DNA of 64,000 nucleotides, taken from positions 1-64,000 of the forward strand of contig JAFPVJ010000028.1 of the NCBI GenBank assembly GCA_017400135.1. Reading direction: 5' to 3'. Each line of letters opens with the position of its first letter. Position 1 is the stretch's first letter. A program made the position numbers and the translations under genes. The notes beneath the pieces were generated by a model, which made no database searches, was not told where the DNA came from, and was given only the letters and a program-made list of their open reading frames with translations. This DNA comes from Bacteroidales bacterium. GTDB lineage: Bacteria; Bacteroidota; Bacteroidia; Bacteroidales; UBA932. Shown in pieces: positions 54,277 through 63,258 of the stretch.

Positions 54277-55857
54277 ATGAGAACCGCACGCCTCGCTTTC
54301 CTCGTTCTCTTGATGGTCGTCGCCTGTAAGCGGCCGGAACCCGAGATCATCGAGCACATCGTCGAAAAACTGGATACGATCGAAACCATCATCGTGATCG
54401 GGAATATCCCGGGACGTCTGGTTTCCATCCAGGAATTCGGCGTGCTGCCGACCAACAGCGCCGACGTCAACAAGGTGAAACTCCAGGAGGCCATCGACTA
54501 CGCCCAGAAGGACGGGCTGGCGCTCTATGTCACGCCGGTCGAGGACGGCTACCCGATGGACGGCGGCCTGGTCCTGAAGCGTAACGTGTCCCTGGTCGGG
54601 GCTCACGGACCGACCGGCCGCGGCACGGCCAACGCGGCCAAGACCGGGCCCACGGGTTCGCTGTTCGTCATCCGGGACCGGGAGAACGTATTCCTCTCCG
54701 TCGAGTCGGCCACGCAAGTGAGCGGCATCCAGTTCTGGTATCCCGACCAGACCTGGAACGACCCTTCCAAGGTCATCCCCTATCCCACGACCATCCAGGG
54801 CTCCCGCGAGCATGGGCCGCAGGGCGTCACGCTCCGGGACCTGAGCTTCTACGGTGAATACCGGGCGATGGACTTCCGCATGCCGTCGCCGGGCGCCTGC
54901 GAGCAGATCCTCTTCGAGAATTGCTACGGCTACCCCCTGAGCGGGGAATTCATCGCCGTCGCGCGCTGCTACGACATCCCGCGTATCCTGCACTGCCACG
55001 TCAACCCGGCCAACCAGCGCGAGTTCGGCCGCGGCTTCAGCGCCATCATCGTGGACAAGGTCGTGGAGCAGAAGACCTACGCCTACACGATCGAATCCAC
55101 GGACAATGCCGTCCTGATGGATGTCTTCACCTACGGCACCTACGGCGGCGTCTATATGGGCGAACACACCTACGGGCAGCTGACCAATTTCAACCTGGAC
55201 TGCGTGACAGTCGGCCTGTACCATACCGACGACGGGGCCGCGAACCGGACCTGGCAGATCGCCCAGGGCTCGATCATCGCCAACCAGGGCGCCGTCCTGG
55301 ACGACGTCCATCCGGTGGTCGTGACCGGTGTGGGCGGACACACTTCGCTGACCAATGTGGACTGCTTCTCCGGTCGCAACGGAGGTACGGTCTGCACGGG
55401 GGCCAGCAAGGATTTTCTCTACCTGCCGGGCGACGGCCTGGTAACCGTGACGATGACCGGCTGCAAGATGAGCGGCTACAAGGCCGACGATCCGGTCACG
55501 CTGGAGAATCCGCTGGCTTTCGTCCGCGCCCTGGGATGCTTTGACAGGGACGGGTTGCTTTACGAAAAGACGCTTCCGTCCGAGGAGATCTTCGACGGCG
55601 GGATACGAACGACCTTCGATGATTGCGACGCGAATCGGGGTTGGAAAAGCGACCTGACGCTCTCGGTCGATACGGCCGACAAGAAACAGGGAGAGGGTTG
55701 CCTGAGCGGGACCGGCACGGGCGTCGGCCTCTTCACCCGTGTCTGGGACACGCCCGTCGACGCGAAGGTCAGCATCAGAAAGGCGGCCTGCACCTATGGC
55801 TGTATCTTTCCGACGCGACCGCCCTGGATCTCAATGCAGAAGGGGCGCTCGAGGTGA
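54277..55857 (+). CDS. Pectate-lyase-like beta-helix lipoprotein, frameshifted near the 3' end
   Basis: The open frame encodes 526 residues: a lipoprotein signal ending LLMVVAC, then a right-handed parallel beta-helix of the Pectate_lyase_3 type (IQEFGVLPTNSADVNKVKLQEAID at the start, GGLVLKRNVSLVGAHG, FENCYGYPLSG, CFSGRNGGTVCTG). From about residue 502 the reading becomes unnatural and stops at 55857. The -1 frame continues the protein sensibly to 56075. A single missing A in the run at 55779-55781 restores a 600-codon frame. Catalytic residues could not be assigned, so lyase versus hydrolase is open. It is the last gene of the operon. Confidence 0.75.
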   Translation: MRTARLAFLVLLMVVACKRPEPEIIEHIVEKLDTIETIIVIGNIPGRLVSIQEFGVLPTNSADVNKVKLQEAIDYAQKDGLALYVTPVEDGYPMDGGLVLKRNVSLVGAHGPTGRGTANAAKTGPTGSLFVIRDRENVFLSVESATQVSGIQFWYPDQTWNDPSKVIPYPTTIQGSREHGPQGVTLRDLSFYGEYRAMDFRMPSPGACEQILFENCYGYPLSGEFIAVARCYDIPRILHCHVNPANQREFGRGFSAIIVDKVVEQKTYAYTIESTDNAVLMDVFTYGTYGGVYMGEHTYGQLTNFNLDCVTVGLYHTDDGAANRTWQIAQGSIIANQGAVLDDVHPVVVTGVGGHTSLTNVDCFSGRNGGTVCTGASKDFLYLPGDGLVTVTMTGCKMSGYKADDPVTLENPLAFVRALGCFDRDGLLYEKTLPSEEIFDGGIRTTFDDCDANRGWKSDLTLSVDTADKKQGEGCLSGTGTGVGLFTRVWDTPVDAKVSIRKAACTYGCIFPTRPPWISMQKGRSR

Positions 55858-56075
55858 CAAGCGCCGGCACCTGCGACAAGAAGGAATATGCCTGGTATCT
55901 GTCAGGAATGGGACTGCAAACTGGTTGGAACGAGCTCTGGCTGCCTTTTTCCAAAGCCGGCGTCACCGGCGGCCGTCCCGACCTGACCGCCATGAACTAC
56001 CTCCGCATCTACCACACCAAGGTCCAGCGTCCCCTGACCCTCAAGATCGACGACGTCTGTTTCTATCAGGACTAG
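55779..56075 (+). pseudogene. Frameshifted C-terminal part of the beta-helix protein
   Basis: In the -1 frame the sequence reads KGGLHLWLYLSDATALDLNA and on to TLKIDDVCFYQD before TAG 56073-56075. It looks like a carbohydrate-binding-like beta-sandwich (EYAWYLSGMG, TGWNELWLPFSKAG). Its quality contrasts with the in-frame tail of the upstream part. It fits a one-base deletion in an A-run. Confidence 0.65.
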
Positions 56076-56929
56076 AAACGCCAGGCGCAGCCGAGGCGGA
56101 GCTGGGTGAAGGGGTAGTCGCGGAGCCCTTGTTGGATCTGAAGGAAGGGCTCGAGGCGGCCCACGTCGAAGCCGAGGCGCAGGCGGGCGGTCATCGGGGC
56201 GTCGCCATAGCGTTCCCAGCCGATGTAACCGCCCCATTGCGCAGCTACATTCAGCACTTCCCCGTCGTAGAAGGCGCCGAGGCCGTACTGGACGGCGTCG
56301 TTCTGCCGGGCGGTACCGGTCTGCCAGCAGAGGAAACCCGTGGTCGCTGAGACCCGGAAGCGGCCCCAGCTCTTGCCGGCCGTGATATCGAAGAAATAGC
56401 CCGGCGAATCATAGTCCCGCGCATAGCCGAAACAGTTGGCAGAGGCCGTCTTGAGCACGGAACGGATCATCACCGCGGGACGACGCGCCGTCTCCGTCAG
56501 CAGCTGGATGTCCAGGCCCACATACACGTCTCCCGATCCGTAGCCCGGGTCCAATTCCGGGTCCGACAGGATGCGGCGCGCCTCCAGGACGGAAGCGTCA
56601 TAGTTCCAACGCTCCACCACAGGCATCCAGAGGGACAGGTTGACCCGGTCGGAGAAAAGCGGAATCCAGGCCCGCAGGAACAGGTCGTAGGTATCGTCCT
56701 GCCCGTCCGTCAGATGCCCCCGGTAGTAATCACTCGCCACTTCGAAACATAGCTTATCCTTCACCCGCCCGTCCGTGATTTCCGGGACCGGGAAGGCGTT
56801 GGGTCCGAACCAGCGCGGCGCCACCATCGTCTTCTCCCGCAGGTCCGGGACATGGATCGGCGTCGCGGCCCGCAGGCCGGGACAAAGGGAAAGACCGAGA
56901 CAAACCAGGAGGCAGAGGCGTTTCTTCAT
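56072..56929 (-). CDS. Outer-membrane beta-barrel protein, unknown
   Basis: This 285-residue protein has a Sec signal (MKKRLCLLVCLGLSLCPGLRA). Alternating strands follow (SLWMPVVERWNYD, DVYVGLDIQLLTE, FRVSATTGFLCW, AAQWGGYIGWERYG) up to the terminal GCAWRF with the aromatic end of barrels. No family was recognised with certainty. It is placed among CAZymes, divergent from the GH36 gene, and may serve glycan uptake or surface structure. The in-frame extension upstream lacks a signal and crosses promoters, so the ATG at 56929 is chosen. Confidence 0.7.
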   Translation of the reverse strand: MKKRLCLLVCLGLSLCPGLRAATPIHVPDLREKTMVAPRWFGPNAFPVPEITDGRVKDKLCFEVASDYYRGHLTDGQDDTYDLFLRAWIPLFSDRVNLSLWMPVVERWNYDASVLEARRILSDPELDPGYGSGDVYVGLDIQLLTETARRPAVMIRSVLKTASANCFGYARDYDSPGYFFDITAGKSWGRFRVSATTGFLCWQTGTARQNDAVQYGLGAFYDGEVLNVAAQWGGYIGWERYGDAPMTARLRLGFDVGRLEPFLQIQQGLRDYPFTQLRLGCAWRF

Positions 56930-56949
56930 GGACTTCGCGTTTGATACTT

Positions 56950-56957
56950 CAAATGTA
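56950..56957 (-). promoter_or_regulatory. Promoter -7 element for the outer-membrane protein gene
   Basis: The minus strand reads TACATTTG, an exact match, about 21 bases before the ATG at 56929. Confidence 0.5.
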
Positions 56958-56980
56958 CAAAAACATTCCGTACGAAATCC

Positions 56981-56988
56981 TATCTTTG
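56981..56988 (+). promoter_or_regulatory. Promoter -7 element for the GH36-like gene
   Basis: TATCTTTG lies 25 bases before the ATG at 57013 and excludes the longer in-frame start at 56941. It is divergent from the outer-membrane protein promoter 24 bases away. Confidence 0.5.
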
Positions 56989-57012
56989 TATGAAACCCTC
57001 CCATTTCCAGCC

Positions 57013-59151
57013 ATGTACAGAGAAAGAACCCTTCCCCTGACCGTCTTATTTCTGGCCGCCGTCCTCCTGGCCGGCTGCACCGCAAACAAAGTTCCTGCCC
57101 CGACGGACCGGCCCAACGCCGCGGTCGAAACGGGCGTGCAGCAGTTCGAAAGCTGGGTGGCCGACCCCACGTCCATCCCTTTCACCTTCGTCTATGACAG
57201 CGTCGCCCACGAGGGTCTGAAGGACCTGGAGCCCCTCTCGCAGCGATGCGAAACCACCCCGGCGGGCAAGGCCTTGCACCTGGCGTACCGCCTGGACCCC
57301 CAGGTGGAAGTGCGCGTGGAAGCGGCCCTCAACGCGGAATTCGGCCAAACCGAATACACCGTCTGGTTTGAAAACAAAGGCTCCGAGCCAAGCGGTGAAC
57401 TGACGGACCTGCGCAGCGTCGTCCTGCCCTTCCAAGGGGATGATCCCTTCGTACGCGGCTGCCTGGGAGACCACGGACACCTGTATTCCGACTACGTGAT
57501 GCCGCTCCGGGACACCGTCGTGCGTTTCGCTGCGGCTTCCGGCCGCGCCACGCACTGGCATTTCCCCTATTTCGACCTGGTCCACGGCGACGGCGGCACG
57601 CTGATGGCCCTGGGCTGGGCCGGGACCTGGTGGGCGGAATTCATCGGAGATCCGGACCAGACCCTTTGGACCGCAGGCAACTGTATCGGCTTCGACTCCG
57701 TGCTCCTGCCGGGCGAAAAAGTCCGGACCGCCCTGGTCGTGATGCTCCCCTACAAGGGCCGCGACCGCGACGACGCCTCCAACCTCTGGCGCGAATGGTT
57801 CCTCAAATACAATATGCCTAAGGCCGATGCCCAAGGGCACGACATCCAGCCCTTCTCGACGACCAATTTCGCCTGGGACACGGGCCTGCCCAACTCCGAC
57901 GGCTCCATCTCGGAGCGCTTTTACACCTGGAAACGCACCCTGGAGCGCCTCGTCTATGAAGACGTCGTCCCCGACTTCCGCTGGTTCGATGCCGGCTGGT
58001 ACTTCGACCAACGGGGCCACAGCGAAGAAAGGGATTGGTATGAAGCCGTAGGCTCCTGGATCGTGGATACCGTCAAATGGCCCGGCAAGACCCTGCTCGA
58101 GTCCAACGAGGCCTGCCACAAGCAGGGCATGAAGGTCCTGATGTGGTTCGAGTCCGAGGGGGTCGGCGACCTCGACGACATGGTCAAATACCACGGCTAC
58201 AAGGCCGAATGGGGCTCCTACTACAAATGGAACCGCTACACCAGCAACCTGGGCGATCCCGAGTGCCTGGAGTGGATCCTGAGCCGCATCACGAAGGTCC
58301 TGGACGAGACCGGGGCGGACCTCTACCGAGAGGACAACAACTCCGACCCTATCAAGGCCTGGCGCGATTTTGACGGCAGGACCGCGACCCGTACGGGACT
58401 CCCCCGCGCCGGAATAACCGAAAATCTGGCCATCCAGGGCCACTATGAGCTCTGGGACCGTATCCTTGACTTTTGTGCGAAACACGGGAAGTGCACCTAT
58501 ATCGACAACTGCGCCTCCGGCGGCGGCCGCAACGACATCGAGTCCCTGCGCCGGAGCATTCCCTTCATGCGCAGCGACGACGACCGCACGACGATGCCCC
58601 TGCGCCTGTCGATGTCCTGGTCCTACTGCCGCTGGGTCCCCTTCCACGGCGCCAACACCAAGGAAGCCCCGGGCCACCAGGCTCCGGGCATTCCCGGCGG
58701 AAGCACGCACTACATCACCCGCTGCTCCTGGCTCCCGGTCTACAACCTGGAAGAGCGCTGGACGCACGACGTCGCCCTCGACTATGACCGCCTGCGCTCC
58801 ACCTTCGGAGAATGGAAGAAGTACCGGCACCTGCTGGTCAAGGACTTCCACCCCCTGACGCCCTGGTACGGGCCCAGGGATGACACGAACTGGACGGTCT
58901 TCGTCTGGCACGACCGAAAGACCGACGAGGCGGTCCTGGAGGCTTTCCGCCAGGCGACTTGCCCGGAGCCGGCTTACACGGCGTATCTGAAATTCTTGCA
59001 GCCCGATCGGACCTATACCCTCTCCAACGAAGACACGGGGGAAGTGCGGACCCTGACCGGGGCCGCCCTCGCTTCGGAAGGTCTGCCGTTGGAATTGGAC
59101 GAGCCGAAATCCTCCGCCGTCTGGCACATCGTGCCGGAAGGCGGACGTTAG
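57013..59151 (+). CDS. GH36-type alpha-galactosidase, lipoprotein
   Basis: This 712-residue protein has a lipoprotein signal ending VLLAGC. A beta-supersandwich N-domain (about 30-290) precedes a TIM barrel that shows DFRWFDAGWYFDQ, KQGMKVLMWFESEGVG, the nucleophile region GADLYREDNNSDP (Asp at about 440), DNCASGGGRNDIESLRRS, and the acid/base region RSDDDRTTMP. These are the family blocks of melibiases (clan GH-D). It releases alpha-galactose from oligo- and polysaccharides at the surface. It ends convergently with GH92, overlapping by four bases. Confidence 0.88.
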   Translation: MYRERTLPLTVLFLAAVLLAGCTANKVPAPTDRPNAAVETGVQQFESWVADPTSIPFTFVYDSVAHEGLKDLEPLSQRCETTPAGKALHLAYRLDPQVEVRVEAALNAEFGQTEYTVWFENKGSEPSGELTDLRSVVLPFQGDDPFVRGCLGDHGHLYSDYVMPLRDTVVRFAAASGRATHWHFPYFDLVHGDGGTLMALGWAGTWWAEFIGDPDQTLWTAGNCIGFDSVLLPGEKVRTALVVMLPYKGRDRDDASNLWREWFLKYNMPKADAQGHDIQPFSTTNFAWDTGLPNSDGSISERFYTWKRTLERLVYEDVVPDFRWFDAGWYFDQRGHSEERDWYEAVGSWIVDTVKWPGKTLLESNEACHKQGMKVLMWFESEGVGDLDDMVKYHGYKAEWGSYYKWNRYTSNLGDPECLEWILSRITKVLDETGADLYREDNNSDPIKAWRDFDGRTATRTGLPRAGITENLAIQGHYELWDRILDFCAKHGKCTYIDNCASGGGRNDIESLRRSIPFMRSDDDRTTMPLRLSMSWSYCRWVPFHGANTKEAPGHQAPGIPGGSTHYITRCSWLPVYNLEERWTHDVALDYDRLRSTFGEWKKYRHLLVKDFHPLTPWYGPRDDTNWTVFVWHDRKTDEAVLEAFRQATCPEPAYTAYLKFLQPDRTYTLSNEDTGEVRTLTGAALASEGLPLELDEPKSSAVWHIVPEGGR

Positions 59152-61805
59152 AACTGCTTGCCCCAGGCCGTGTTCGGCTCCGGTCCCAGCCAGAGTTCCA
59201 GGGTGCCGCCCCGTGCGAAACGCTCGTGGCTGAACTGGCTCCAGGGCCATTCCTCTCCGTCCAGGCTGGCGCGCTGGATGTAGCAGTTGTCGCGGCTGGT
59301 GCCGTGGGCCTTGATGACGAATTCCTTCCCGGAACAATACGCCGGATGGAGCCGGATCCGCACCTCGTCGAAGATCGGGGAGGTGATGTCGTAGTACGGC
59401 CGATCGCTCTCGGTCCCGGTCACGCTGAAGAGGCCGATGGACATCAGCGCGCTGACACCGCCCATCTGGCCCTGGTCCTCGTCGTGGCCACCATAGCCCC
59501 GGTCCGGGGTGACGGCGCCGTAGGCCTGTTCCTGGACGCGGCGCACCCAGTATTGGGTCAGCCAGGGTTTGCCGCCGTAGGCAAAGACGTGCGCATCCGA
59601 GCACGCCGGCTGGTTGGCGTAACTGACCGTGCCGCCGCTGTAGTTGAAGATGAAATCCACCTTGGCCGCCTCGCGAAAAGCCTCGTCCAGGCGCTCGCAG
59701 AAAGCATCCTGGCCGCCCATCAGCTCCACCAGGCGCGGCAAGTCGTGCGAGACGGACCAGGTCGCCTGGCTGCCGTTCGCCTCGATCCAGCCCCGGCCGT
59801 CCAGCGGATCCGTATGCAGCCAGGAACCATCGGCGCGGCGCGGCAGCACGAAGCCCACCTCCGGGTTGTACAGCTTCTCCCATCCGTGGGAACGGCGTTC
59901 GAACTCGCGTGCGTCCCGTTTCAGGCCCAGGCGCGAAGCCATCCGGGCCAGTCCCCAGTCCTGGAACGCCCACTCCAGCGTCTCGCCGGCATTGTCCGGA
60001 CAGTAACCGTTCTTGATATAGAACCTGAGGGCATCATCCTTGCCGTAGGCCATCATGCCGCCGGGCAGGTGGTTGCGTTTCATCACCTGGAAGGCGTGCC
60101 GGGGATCCACTTTCGTCAGCATGTCCTTCATATAGGTGCTGACGATCATGCTGGTGCCCGGACAGCCGGTCATGATGAAGGAATACCCTCCCGCGCAGGG
60201 GCCGCGGGGAATCAGGCCGCCGTTGTCGGCGTATTCCACCAGGCAGGCGGAGAAATCATCCAGGAATTCGGGCCAGGCGAGGCCCCAGAGGATATTGAGG
60301 TTCCACTGCGTCAGCCAGACGGCGTCGGAACCGTACATGTGGTGGAGGCTCTTCCCGTCGGCGCCCTTCGCCAGCTGACGCACGCGCATCGGAGCGGCCG
60401 TCCGTTTCTCGATATAGGGGCCCGCCGTGTAATCCGGGTAGGTGCCCGCGCAATCGTCGATCTTGTGGCGGCCGAGCAAGACGTGCCACAGGTCGGTATA
60501 GAATTTCACGCGCTGGTCGCGGGTCCCGCCTTGGATCCGGATGCGGCCGAGCATCTCGTCCCAAACCGCCTGGGCGGCATCTTTCGCAGCATCGAAATCC
60601 CAGCCGGGGAGTTCCTCCGCCAGGTTGGCGGCCGCATTTTCCTCCGAAACGTAGGACAGGGCGACCTTGACCAACACCGGGGCGCGGTCCGCGTCCGTGA
60701 ACTGCAGCATCAGCTTGCCGTCCACCGGGGCCGAAACGGACTCCAGCGGGCGGTCCGCCTCCAGGACGCAGCACAGGCCAACCCGGTCGGGACCGCCCCA
60801 GAAGCGGTCGGTCGTCTGGAAACGGCAGGCCACGCGGCGCTCATCCAGCCGGGTGAAGACCGCATCCCGCATCGTGCAGCTGCCCAACACGCTGCCGGCG
60901 TCCAGGATGACCGCCCCGGTCGCATCCCGCGTGTAAGAAAGACGGAAGAAAGCGACCCGGTCCGTGGCCGTATACTCCACCCAGACCCCGTAGCGGTCCA
61001 GGAACAACCGGTGATAACCGGGCTGGATGATCTCGCTGTCGTGCGAGAAGGAAGACTTCCAGCCCTCCATTCCCTTCGCCAAATCGACCTCTCCGGAGAC
61101 CGGCATTACGCTGGGACCGGCGATCATCCAGTCGTTGATCAGTGAAATCCCGAGCACGTCCGGGAAATTGTAATTATATCCGCCGCCGCCCTGGTTCTTG
61201 TTGCGGGTGAAGGCGTGAGCCGCCACCATGCCCATCGGGAGGCCGCCGGGCGTGCAGAAGAACCAGCGGCCCGTCGTCGTCTCGATCCGAGGCTCGACGC
61301 ACTCGACCGGCCGCGTTTCCTCCCCGCAGGCTTCAAATACTTCCATTTCGGACAGGCCGATATCTTTCCCTGCCCCGTCCGTCGCCTCGAACCAGATCCA
61401 GGAGACCGTCTTGGGTTCGAAAGAAACGGCTTTCGGCGAACCGTCGTTGGGGATGGCCGTCACGCCAATCCGGCTTCCGTCGCTGAAATACAGAGTTCCT
61501 CCGGCGGTATGCTCGTCCAGCCGGACACGGTCGTACAGGACGACCCGGTCGATCGTGTATTCGCGGTCCCAGCGCAGTTCCAGCAGGGGCAGGGCCATGA
61601 TTCCCCAGGGGGTGACATTCCCCGTGCAGGCCCATTCTCCCCGGCCGTCATAACCAATCAGGCCGTCGTTCAGGCCGGTTCCGCCCAGGGCGGGAGTCAG
61701 TTCGGAGGACACGGTGACCCGGGCCAGCGGAGCGATGTTGCGGCCAACGGCCCAGGAGGCTTGGGCGACCCAGATCAGGAGAAGGAGGGAGAGGATTCTT
61801 TTCAT
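59148..61805 (-). CDS. GH92 alpha-mannosidase with N-terminal discoidin-like domain
   Basis: This 885-residue protein has a Sec signal (LSLLLLIWVAQASWA). A discoidin/F5-8 type C-like domain (about 20-175; RVVLYDRVRLDEHTAGG, SWIWFEATDGAG) precedes the GH92 catalytic region: FCTPGGLPMGMVAAHAF, a lid region, WHVLLGRHKIDDCAGTYPDY, GNGS-like WIEANGSQATW and the general base motif GGHDEDQGQMGGVSALMSIG (about 800). GH92 enzymes are calcium-dependent exo-mannosidases, mostly alpha-1,2 or alpha-1,3. It is monocistronic and divergent from the desulfidase gene. The start at 61805 is chosen by signal and context. Confidence 0.9.
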   Translation of the reverse strand: MKRILSLLLLIWVAQASWAVGRNIAPLARVTVSSELTPALGGTGLNDGLIGYDGRGEWACTGNVTPWGIMALPLLELRWDREYTIDRVVLYDRVRLDEHTAGGTLYFSDGSRIGVTAIPNDGSPKAVSFEPKTVSWIWFEATDGAGKDIGLSEMEVFEACGEETRPVECVEPRIETTTGRWFFCTPGGLPMGMVAAHAFTRNKNQGGGGYNYNFPDVLGISLINDWMIAGPSVMPVSGEVDLAKGMEGWKSSFSHDSEIIQPGYHRLFLDRYGVWVEYTATDRVAFFRLSYTRDATGAVILDAGSVLGSCTMRDAVFTRLDERRVACRFQTTDRFWGGPDRVGLCCVLEADRPLESVSAPVDGKLMLQFTDADRAPVLVKVALSYVSEENAAANLAEELPGWDFDAAKDAAQAVWDEMLGRIRIQGGTRDQRVKFYTDLWHVLLGRHKIDDCAGTYPDYTAGPYIEKRTAAPMRVRQLAKGADGKSLHHMYGSDAVWLTQWNLNILWGLAWPEFLDDFSACLVEYADNGGLIPRGPCAGGYSFIMTGCPGTSMIVSTYMKDMLTKVDPRHAFQVMKRNHLPGGMMAYGKDDALRFYIKNGYCPDNAGETLEWAFQDWGLARMASRLGLKRDAREFERRSHGWEKLYNPEVGFVLPRRADGSWLHTDPLDGRGWIEANGSQATWSVSHDLPRLVELMGGQDAFCERLDEAFREAAKVDFIFNYSGGTVSYANQPACSDAHVFAYGGKPWLTQYWVRRVQEQAYGAVTPDRGYGGHDEDQGQMGGVSALMSIGLFSVTGTESDRPYYDITSPIFDEVRIRLHPAYCSGKEFVIKAHGTSRDNCYIQRASLDGEEWPWSQFSHERFARGGTLELWLGPEPNTAWGKQF

Positions 61806-61887
61806 GGGAGGGGGAATTTCTGTACGGACATCCGCTGCAAAGTACGAAATGATTTGCAAACTGCAAACAGATAACGGAAAATAAGAT

Positions 61888-61895
61888 TATATTTG
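61888..61895 (+). promoter_or_regulatory. Promoter -7 element for the cysteine desulfidase gene
   Basis: TATATTTG matches the consensus eight bases before the ATG at 61904, which gives a very short leader. Confidence 0.45.
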
Positions 61896-61903
61896 TTAAT
61901 GTT

Positions 61904-63247
61904 ATGAATCCTCGTCACCAAGCCATCCTCGATCTCCTGCACCGTGAGGTGAAGCCGGCCCTGGGCTGCACCGAACCCATCGCCGTCGCCCTGGCCGTCG
62001 CCAAGGCCGTGGAGATCATCGAAGAAAACTGCTGCAGCCGTTGCCCCGAGGGTTGGCGGCTGACCGCGGACCTGCACATCGACGTCGCCGTCAGCGGAAA
62101 CATCCTCAAGAACGGGATGGGCGTCGGCATTCCCGGGACCGGAATGGTGGGCCTCCCGATCGCCGCGGCGCTCGGTGCCGTATGCGGCGACTCGTCCCGC
62201 AACCTGGAAGTGCTCGCCGGCCTGTCGGAAGCGGCTGTAAAACGGGCTCGAGAGTTGGTCGCGGACAAGCGCGTGGCCATTTCCGTGGCGGATACGGAGC
62301 ACTTGCTCTATGTCAAGGCCACCGTTTCCGTGGGTGGAGAAGCATCGGCCAGCGCGGAAGTGGATCCGCACGCCTACGCCATCATCGAGGACGACCACGA
62401 CCGCATCGTGGAGACCAGTTTCGCCGACAAGATCCTGATGAGTTCCGAATCCGGCGCTGCCGCCTCCGAACGTGTTGCCGGTGAGGATGACGGCCTGACC
62501 GTCCGGGAGATCCTTACATTCGCGGAAAAAGCTTCCTTCGACGACATCGCCTTCATCCTGGACGACCGTACGCTCAACCTGGCGCTGGCCAAGGAAGGGC
62601 TGAAAGGCGACTACGGGCTGCGGGTCGGCAAGGCCATCCGCGAAAACCAGAAAGAGGTGTTCGGGGATGATTTCCTGAGTTATGCGATGGGGATGACGGC
62701 CGCGGCCTCCGACGCCCGCATGGCGGGAAGCACCCTGCCCGCGATGTCCAACAGCGGCAGCGGCAACCAGGGCATCACCGTCAGCATGCCGGTCATCGCC
62801 TACGCCCTCAAGTACGGCATCGATGACGAGCGGCTCGCCAGGGCTCTGATCCTGAGCAACCTGGTCGCCATCCACATCAAGCACTATCTGGGCAAACTCT
62901 CGGCCCTCTGCGGCTGCGTGGTCGCCTCGACCGGTTCCGCCTGCGGCATCGTCTGGCTGCAGGGCGGCGGCTACGACCAGGTCTGCGCCGCGATCAAGAA
63001 CATGGCCGGCAACATCACGGGCATGGTCTGCGACGGGGCGAAGGTCGGCTGCGCGATGAAGGTGGCCTCGGGCGTCTCCTGCGCCGTCCAGTCGGCGGTG
63101 CTGGCCCTGCGCGGCACCTGCATCCCCTCCACCGACGGCATCATCGACGACGACATCGAAAAGACCATCCGTAACGTGGGTGCCATCGGCTCCTCCGGGA
63201 TGAAGGATACCGACCGGATGATCCTGGACATCATGCTTTGCAAATAA
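61904..63247 (+). CDS. cyuA: L-cysteine desulfidase (CyuA/YhaM, UPF0597 family)
   Basis: This 447-residue cytoplasmic protein matches E. coli YhaM/CyuA. The start VKPALGCTEPIAVALAVA with the conserved Cys (about 22), LKNGMGVGIPGTGMVGLPIAAALGAV, and the cluster-binding cysteines in KLSALCGCVVASTGSACG, GMVCDGAKVGCAMK and GVSCAVQ are all present. The family degrades L-cysteine to pyruvate, ammonia and sulfide via an iron-sulfur cluster. An L-serine dehydratase-like activity has also been suggested for relatives. The symbol is by family only. It starts a unit with the downstream retropepsin-like gene (11-base gap). Confidence 0.85.
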   Translation: MNPRHQAILDLLHREVKPALGCTEPIAVALAVAKAVEIIEENCCSRCPEGWRLTADLHIDVAVSGNILKNGMGVGIPGTGMVGLPIAAALGAVCGDSSRNLEVLAGLSEAAVKRARELVADKRVAISVADTEHLLYVKATVSVGGEASASAEVDPHAYAIIEDDHDRIVETSFADKILMSSESGAAASERVAGEDDGLTVREILTFAEKASFDDIAFILDDRTLNLALAKEGLKGDYGLRVGKAIRENQKEVFGDDFLSYAMGMTAAASDARMAGSTLPAMSNSGSGNQGITVSMPVIAYALKYGIDDERLARALILSNLVAIHIKHYLGKLSALCGCVVASTGSACGIVWLQGGGYDQVCAAIKNMAGNITGMVCDGAKVGCAMKVASGVSCAVQSAVLALRGTCIPSTDGIIDDDIEKTIRNVGAIGSSGMKDTDRMILDIMLCK

Positions 63248-63258
63248 AACCTCTTGAT

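Noticed and set aside
55771..55800. Programmed -1 frameshift in the beta-helix gene
   Set aside because: No X-XXY-YYZ slippery heptamer or clear downstream stem is seen, so a one-base deletion in the A-run is simpler.
57046..59973. Long minus-strand frame (975 codons) spanning GH36 and part of GH92
   Set aside because: It is antisense to GH36 and lacks any family motif or signal; it is a shadow frame.
58959..61145. Long plus-strand frame (728 codons) opposite GH92
   Set aside because: It has no recognisable motif, overlaps two real genes and has shadow-frame composition.
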